From: a virus
Reading direction: 5' to 3' (one strand)
Virus record (IMG/VR): IMGVR_UViG_3300045135_001984
Location: 1 to 24,041 of that record
Length of the DNA: 24,041 nucleotides
Position numbers and translations under genes: made by a program. Positions 22,498-24,041 of the stretch are shown here, piece by piece. The notes under the pieces are model-generated. The model saw only the letters and a list, made by a program, of their open reading frames with translations, had not been told where the DNA came from and ran no database searches. Positions within the stretch are counted from its first letter, which is position 1. Each line of letters starts with the position of its first letter.

Positions 22498-23142
22498 TTA
22501 GATTTTGGAAACATTAACTCCGAACTGTTTCAGATGTTCCAACTTGCCTAAATCATACGACGGAGCTGCAGCACAAAATCCTGCAATTCTATCAGTTTCT
22601 GAAGGCTCTTTAACATAGATTTCATAGCACTTTGTGCCATACTTCTCAGTATACTTTTCTGGAAGTTGCTTCGTAATAATACAGGCACTATGGTATTTAG
22701 CAGACCAGGCTATCTCATCTACTGAAAAATCTTCCGACAAGCACTCGTCAGGCAGATATGCCATCTCAAGCTTATCGTCTCCTGTAGCCCTTTCTGGAAC
22801 ACCAATACGTTCTAGGCATGATTTTACAAAAGCCGTAGATCTGTATACTGATCTAGAAATATCTGCTATAGGTTCTCCAGATAGAAAAGCTTCTATCATT
22901 TCTTTCAGTTCAGAATTGTCTGCAGGCCGTCCACGTTTTTGAGACATACGAAGTTTTCTATAGGCTACGTTTTCATTGTAGTCATCTATAATTTTTTGCA
23001 GACGAGTTGTATTATACGAGATATTTAGTATCTCGCAGGCTTCTTTCTTGGTAATAGGGTTTTCTGCTAATAGCAGTGCGATCACTTTCTTAATGTTTGT
23101 ATCGGAAAGATCTTCATAGTCCTTTTTCTTTACTCTCGCCAA
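22498..23142 (-). CDS. DNA-binding protein: two HTH segments with an AT-hook-like linker
   Basis: A 214-residue protein starting at TTG 23142, chosen because GGAGG lies 6 bases upstream; the longer frame to 23181 has no such site. Residues 18-56 hold an HTH (T-K-K-E-A-C-E-I-L-N-I-S-Y-N-T-T), residues 66-74 the basic Q-K-R-G-R-P-A of an AT-hook type, and 78-115 a second HTH (I-A-D-I-S-R-S-V-Y-R-S-T-A-F-V). The C-terminal 95 residues form a separate domain with strands (CYEIYVKEP) that I do not recognise. It overlaps the pyrophosphohydrolase gene by 29 bases. A transcriptional or replication regulator is likely but untested. Confidence 0.68.
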   Translation of the reverse strand: MARVKKKDYEDLSDTNIKKVIALLLAENPITKKEACEILNISYNTTRLQKIIDDYNENVAYRKLRMSQKRGRPADNSELKEMIEAFLSGEPIADISRSVYRSTAFVKSCLERIGVPERATGDDKLEMAYLPDECLSEDFSVDEIAWSAKYHSACIITKQLPEKYTEKYGTKCYEIYVKEPSETDRIAGFCAAAPSYDLGKLEHLKQFGVNVSKI

Positions 23143-23413
23143 GTTTAGCCTCCAATTTAAATAGTAAACAGCAAATAGCATGGGCTAAATGATCTAAATC
23201 TGTTTCTGGATCTAGATCTTCCCCATCCATATGTGCAAATATATGTCTAAGAGCAGCACCAGTATAACGATTCTGAAGATTATCTAATTTAGACCAGTTA
23301 TTCTCGTCATACTTTGAAGCTCCAAAAGTAAGAACTTTTGATACTTCAATAAGTGCCTTTGGAGGAAGCAAATACATTCTTGGCTTCTCTCCATCATATT
23401 TCTTACCTTCCAT
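23114..23413 (-). CDS. dATP/dGTP pyrophosphohydrolase-like protein (DUF5664 type)
   Basis: A 99-residue all-helical protein. The family hallmarks are K5-Y-D-G-E-K-P-R12 at the start, L-L-P-P-K-A-L, V-L-T-F-G-A-S-K-Y with N-N-W, R49-Y-x-x-A-A-L-R-H, and G-E-D-L-D-P-E-T-D-L-D-H-L-A-H-A near the end, which carry the acidic metal ligands. Members of this MazG-related group hydrolyse dATP/dGTP and may adjust nucleotide pools. The ATG at 23413 follows AGAGG by about 8 bases; a longer frame from 23455 only adds residues read from the thyX end. The start codon overlaps the -10 box of a promoter, so a transcript from that promoter would lack this ATG. Confidence 0.8.
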   Translation of the reverse strand: MEGKKYDGEKPRMYLLPPKALIEVSKVLTFGASKYDENNWSKLDNLQNRYTGAALRHIFAHMDGEDLDPETDLDHLAHAICCLLFKLEAKLGESKEKGL

Positions 23414-23440
23414 TATAAGACCTCTAGAAACTAATGTCAA
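23412..23440 (-). promoter_or_regulatory. Sigma-70-type promoter overlapping the start of the pyrophosphohydrolase gene
   Basis: On the - strand: perfect TTGACA (23440-23435), 17-base spacer, perfect TATAAT (23417-23412), upstream box CCAATAAATTC with the thyX TAA stop (23447-23445). The TTCTTGACATTAG string equals that of the promoter at 9317. Transcription would begin near 23405, inside the pyrophosphohydrolase reading frame, and would in any case serve the HTH/AT-hook and membrane-protein genes. Confidence 0.8.
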
Positions 23441-23444
23441 GAAT

Positions 23445-24041
23445 TTATTGGCCATCTACAGCTTCTGCTATATCAGGAAAATGCTGACGAATAATATCCC
23501 AGCACTTATTAGCAACAACCATGTGCTCTTTCTGCGTCCCATTTTCTCTACGTAACTGGCAATAGTGAACCCAACTCCGAAGAGATCCAGCCATGTAAAG
23601 AGTTGTTTCTGTGTTTCCTTCTGGCAAGACTGCTCTTGCTTGTTCTTTTGCGATTCCATTTGCGATTGCCCACTGATAAGTATCACGAGCAGCGTTAATT
23701 ACCTCTCGCTGTTTCATGTGCCATTGTTCTGCGAGTCGCTCTGCCTTCGTCTTTTCTGATCCCTCTCCGCCTTTACCATAATCTGATAGTTCCAGTTCGA
23801 TGCTGTTTTGGCGATTCTTTGGATCTTGCAGACGAGCTTCTCGTCCAATAAAACTTGTTGCTTGTGCATAACGCTGACTAAACTCCTGAAATGAGAAGGA
23901 GCGATGTCGTATGATTTGACGAGAAATGTCACGAGTAGTAACAATCTCCATAGTTATGCTGACCATCTCTAACGGGCTCCAGTGTGCGTGATTAATTAAA
24001 TAACGCAACAACCGAGGTGCCGTTTCTTTACTGTTTTGATT
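23445..24041 (-). CDS. thyX: Flavin-dependent thymidylate synthase ThyX, 5' end missing
   Basis: The frame is open to the window edge (198 codons seen), so the TTG at 24011 is not the true start. The signature R-H-R-S-F-S-F-Q-E-F-S-Q-R-Y is the ThyX motif that binds FAD and dUMP, and T-A-P-R-L-L-R-Y-L-I-N-H-A-H-W-S-P-L-E at the left is the usual sequence near the N-terminus, so only a few dozen residues are missing. The enzyme converts dUMP to dTMP with methylene-tetrahydrofolate and FADH2. It complements the RNR genes in supplying dNTPs. A segment rich in K/E/G (about 75-92 of the visible part) is a variable loop. Confidence 0.94.
   Translation of the reverse strand, partial: NQNSKETAPRLLRYLINHAHWSPLEMVSITMEIVTTRDISRQIIRHRSFSFQEFSQRYAQATSFIGREARLQDPKNRQNSIELELSDYGKGGEGSEKTKAERLAEQWHMKQREVINAARDTYQWAIANGIAKEQARAVLPEGNTETTLYMAGSLRSWVHYCQLRRENGTQKEHMVVANKCWDIIRQHFPDIAEAVDGQ

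Noticed and set aside
23143-23181. Longer N-terminus (from 23181) for the HTH/AT-hook protein
   Set aside because: A TTG at 23142 has GGAGG at ideal spacing; the extension lies in the preceding gene and adds a hydrophobic stretch unlike the rest of the protein.
23414-23455. Start of the pyrophosphohydrolase at 23455
   Set aside because: The extra residues are translated from the thyX end and the promoter's -35 region, and the family motif begins right after the ATG at 23413.
24011-24013. TTG at 24011 as the thyX start
   Set aside because: The reading frame continues to the window edge with residues typical of ThyX (TAPRLLRYL), so the gene is simply cut by the window.
1-24041. tRNA genes, CRISPR arrays, insertion sequences or attachment sites
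   Set aside because: I saw no cloverleaf-like sequences, regularly spaced repeats, transposase motifs, integrase or terminal inverted repeats; the only repeated elements are the promoter boxes. A tRNA-scanning program would be needed to exclude a degenerate tRNA.

Overview
This looks like part of a lytic, AT-rich double-stranded DNA tailed-phage genome. It has one phage structural gene on the + strand, a long and tightly overlapping block of replication, recombination and nucleotide-metabolism genes on the - strand, and no ribosomal, tRNA or house-keeping host genes. The order of the replication genes and the splitting of the NAD-dependent ligase into two polypeptides resemble T5-type phages. 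In T5 the D6-D15 region, the ligase A/B pair and a PC4-like protein are known. Several proteins look like families I associate with marine phages. The host is probably a bacterium whose main sigma factor reads TTGACA/TATAAT promoters, perhaps a marine gammaproteobacterium; this is inference.

Layout. Positions 1-1000 (+ strand) hold the 3' end of a tail/virion protein and a possible 32-codon gene. A bidirectional terminator at about 999-1027 separates them from everything else, which is all on the - strand and is described here from right to left in transcription order. (1) 24041-23445: flavin-dependent thymidylate synthase ThyX, cut by the window edge. (2) 23413-22235: a dATP/dGTP pyrophosphohydrolase-like enzyme, a protein with two putative HTH segments and an AT-hook-like motif, and a small membrane protein. 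(3) 22180-20869: a putative restriction-type endonuclease overlapping an N6-adenine methyltransferase. (4) 20823-19715: a DNA-binding protein, an unknown protein and a PC4-like ssDNA-binding protein. (5) 19657-17879: the ligase adenylation subunit, two unknowns and a GIY-YIG-like protein. (6) 17820-16338: the ligase zinc-finger/BRCT subunit and a protein of four HTH-like repeats (D5-like), ending in a strong terminator. (7) 16224-9356: replicative helicase, primase, family A polymerase, an unknown, PhoH-like ATPase and a D10/UvsW-type helicase. (8) 9291-1026: an unknown, ssDNA-binding protein, SbcD/gp47, SbcC/gp46, PD-(D/E)XK nuclease, flap endonuclease, NrdA, thioredoxin-like protein, NrdB and a DUF6447-like protein.

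The most striking non-coding signal is a family of six near-identical sigma-70-type promoters, all on the - strand. Each has exactly 17 bp between boxes, a perfect TATAAT, and an A-rich upstream box in or beside which the previous gene stops. They divide the - strand into short operons. Block (7), the core replisome, is the exception: it lies directly behind a strong terminator and has no promoter that I can see, which suggests controlled read-through or a phage-specific promoter.

Together the genes make and recycle deoxynucleotides (ThyX, RNR, pyrophosphohydrolase), copy DNA (helicase, primase, polymerase, SSB, ligase, flap nuclease), and process or recombine ends (SbcCD-like pair, D10-type helicase, PC4-like protein, PD-(D/E)XK nuclease). 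They may also mark phage DNA and cut foreign DNA (nuclease plus methylase). All functions are assigned by reading motifs in the translated sequence; no database search was run.
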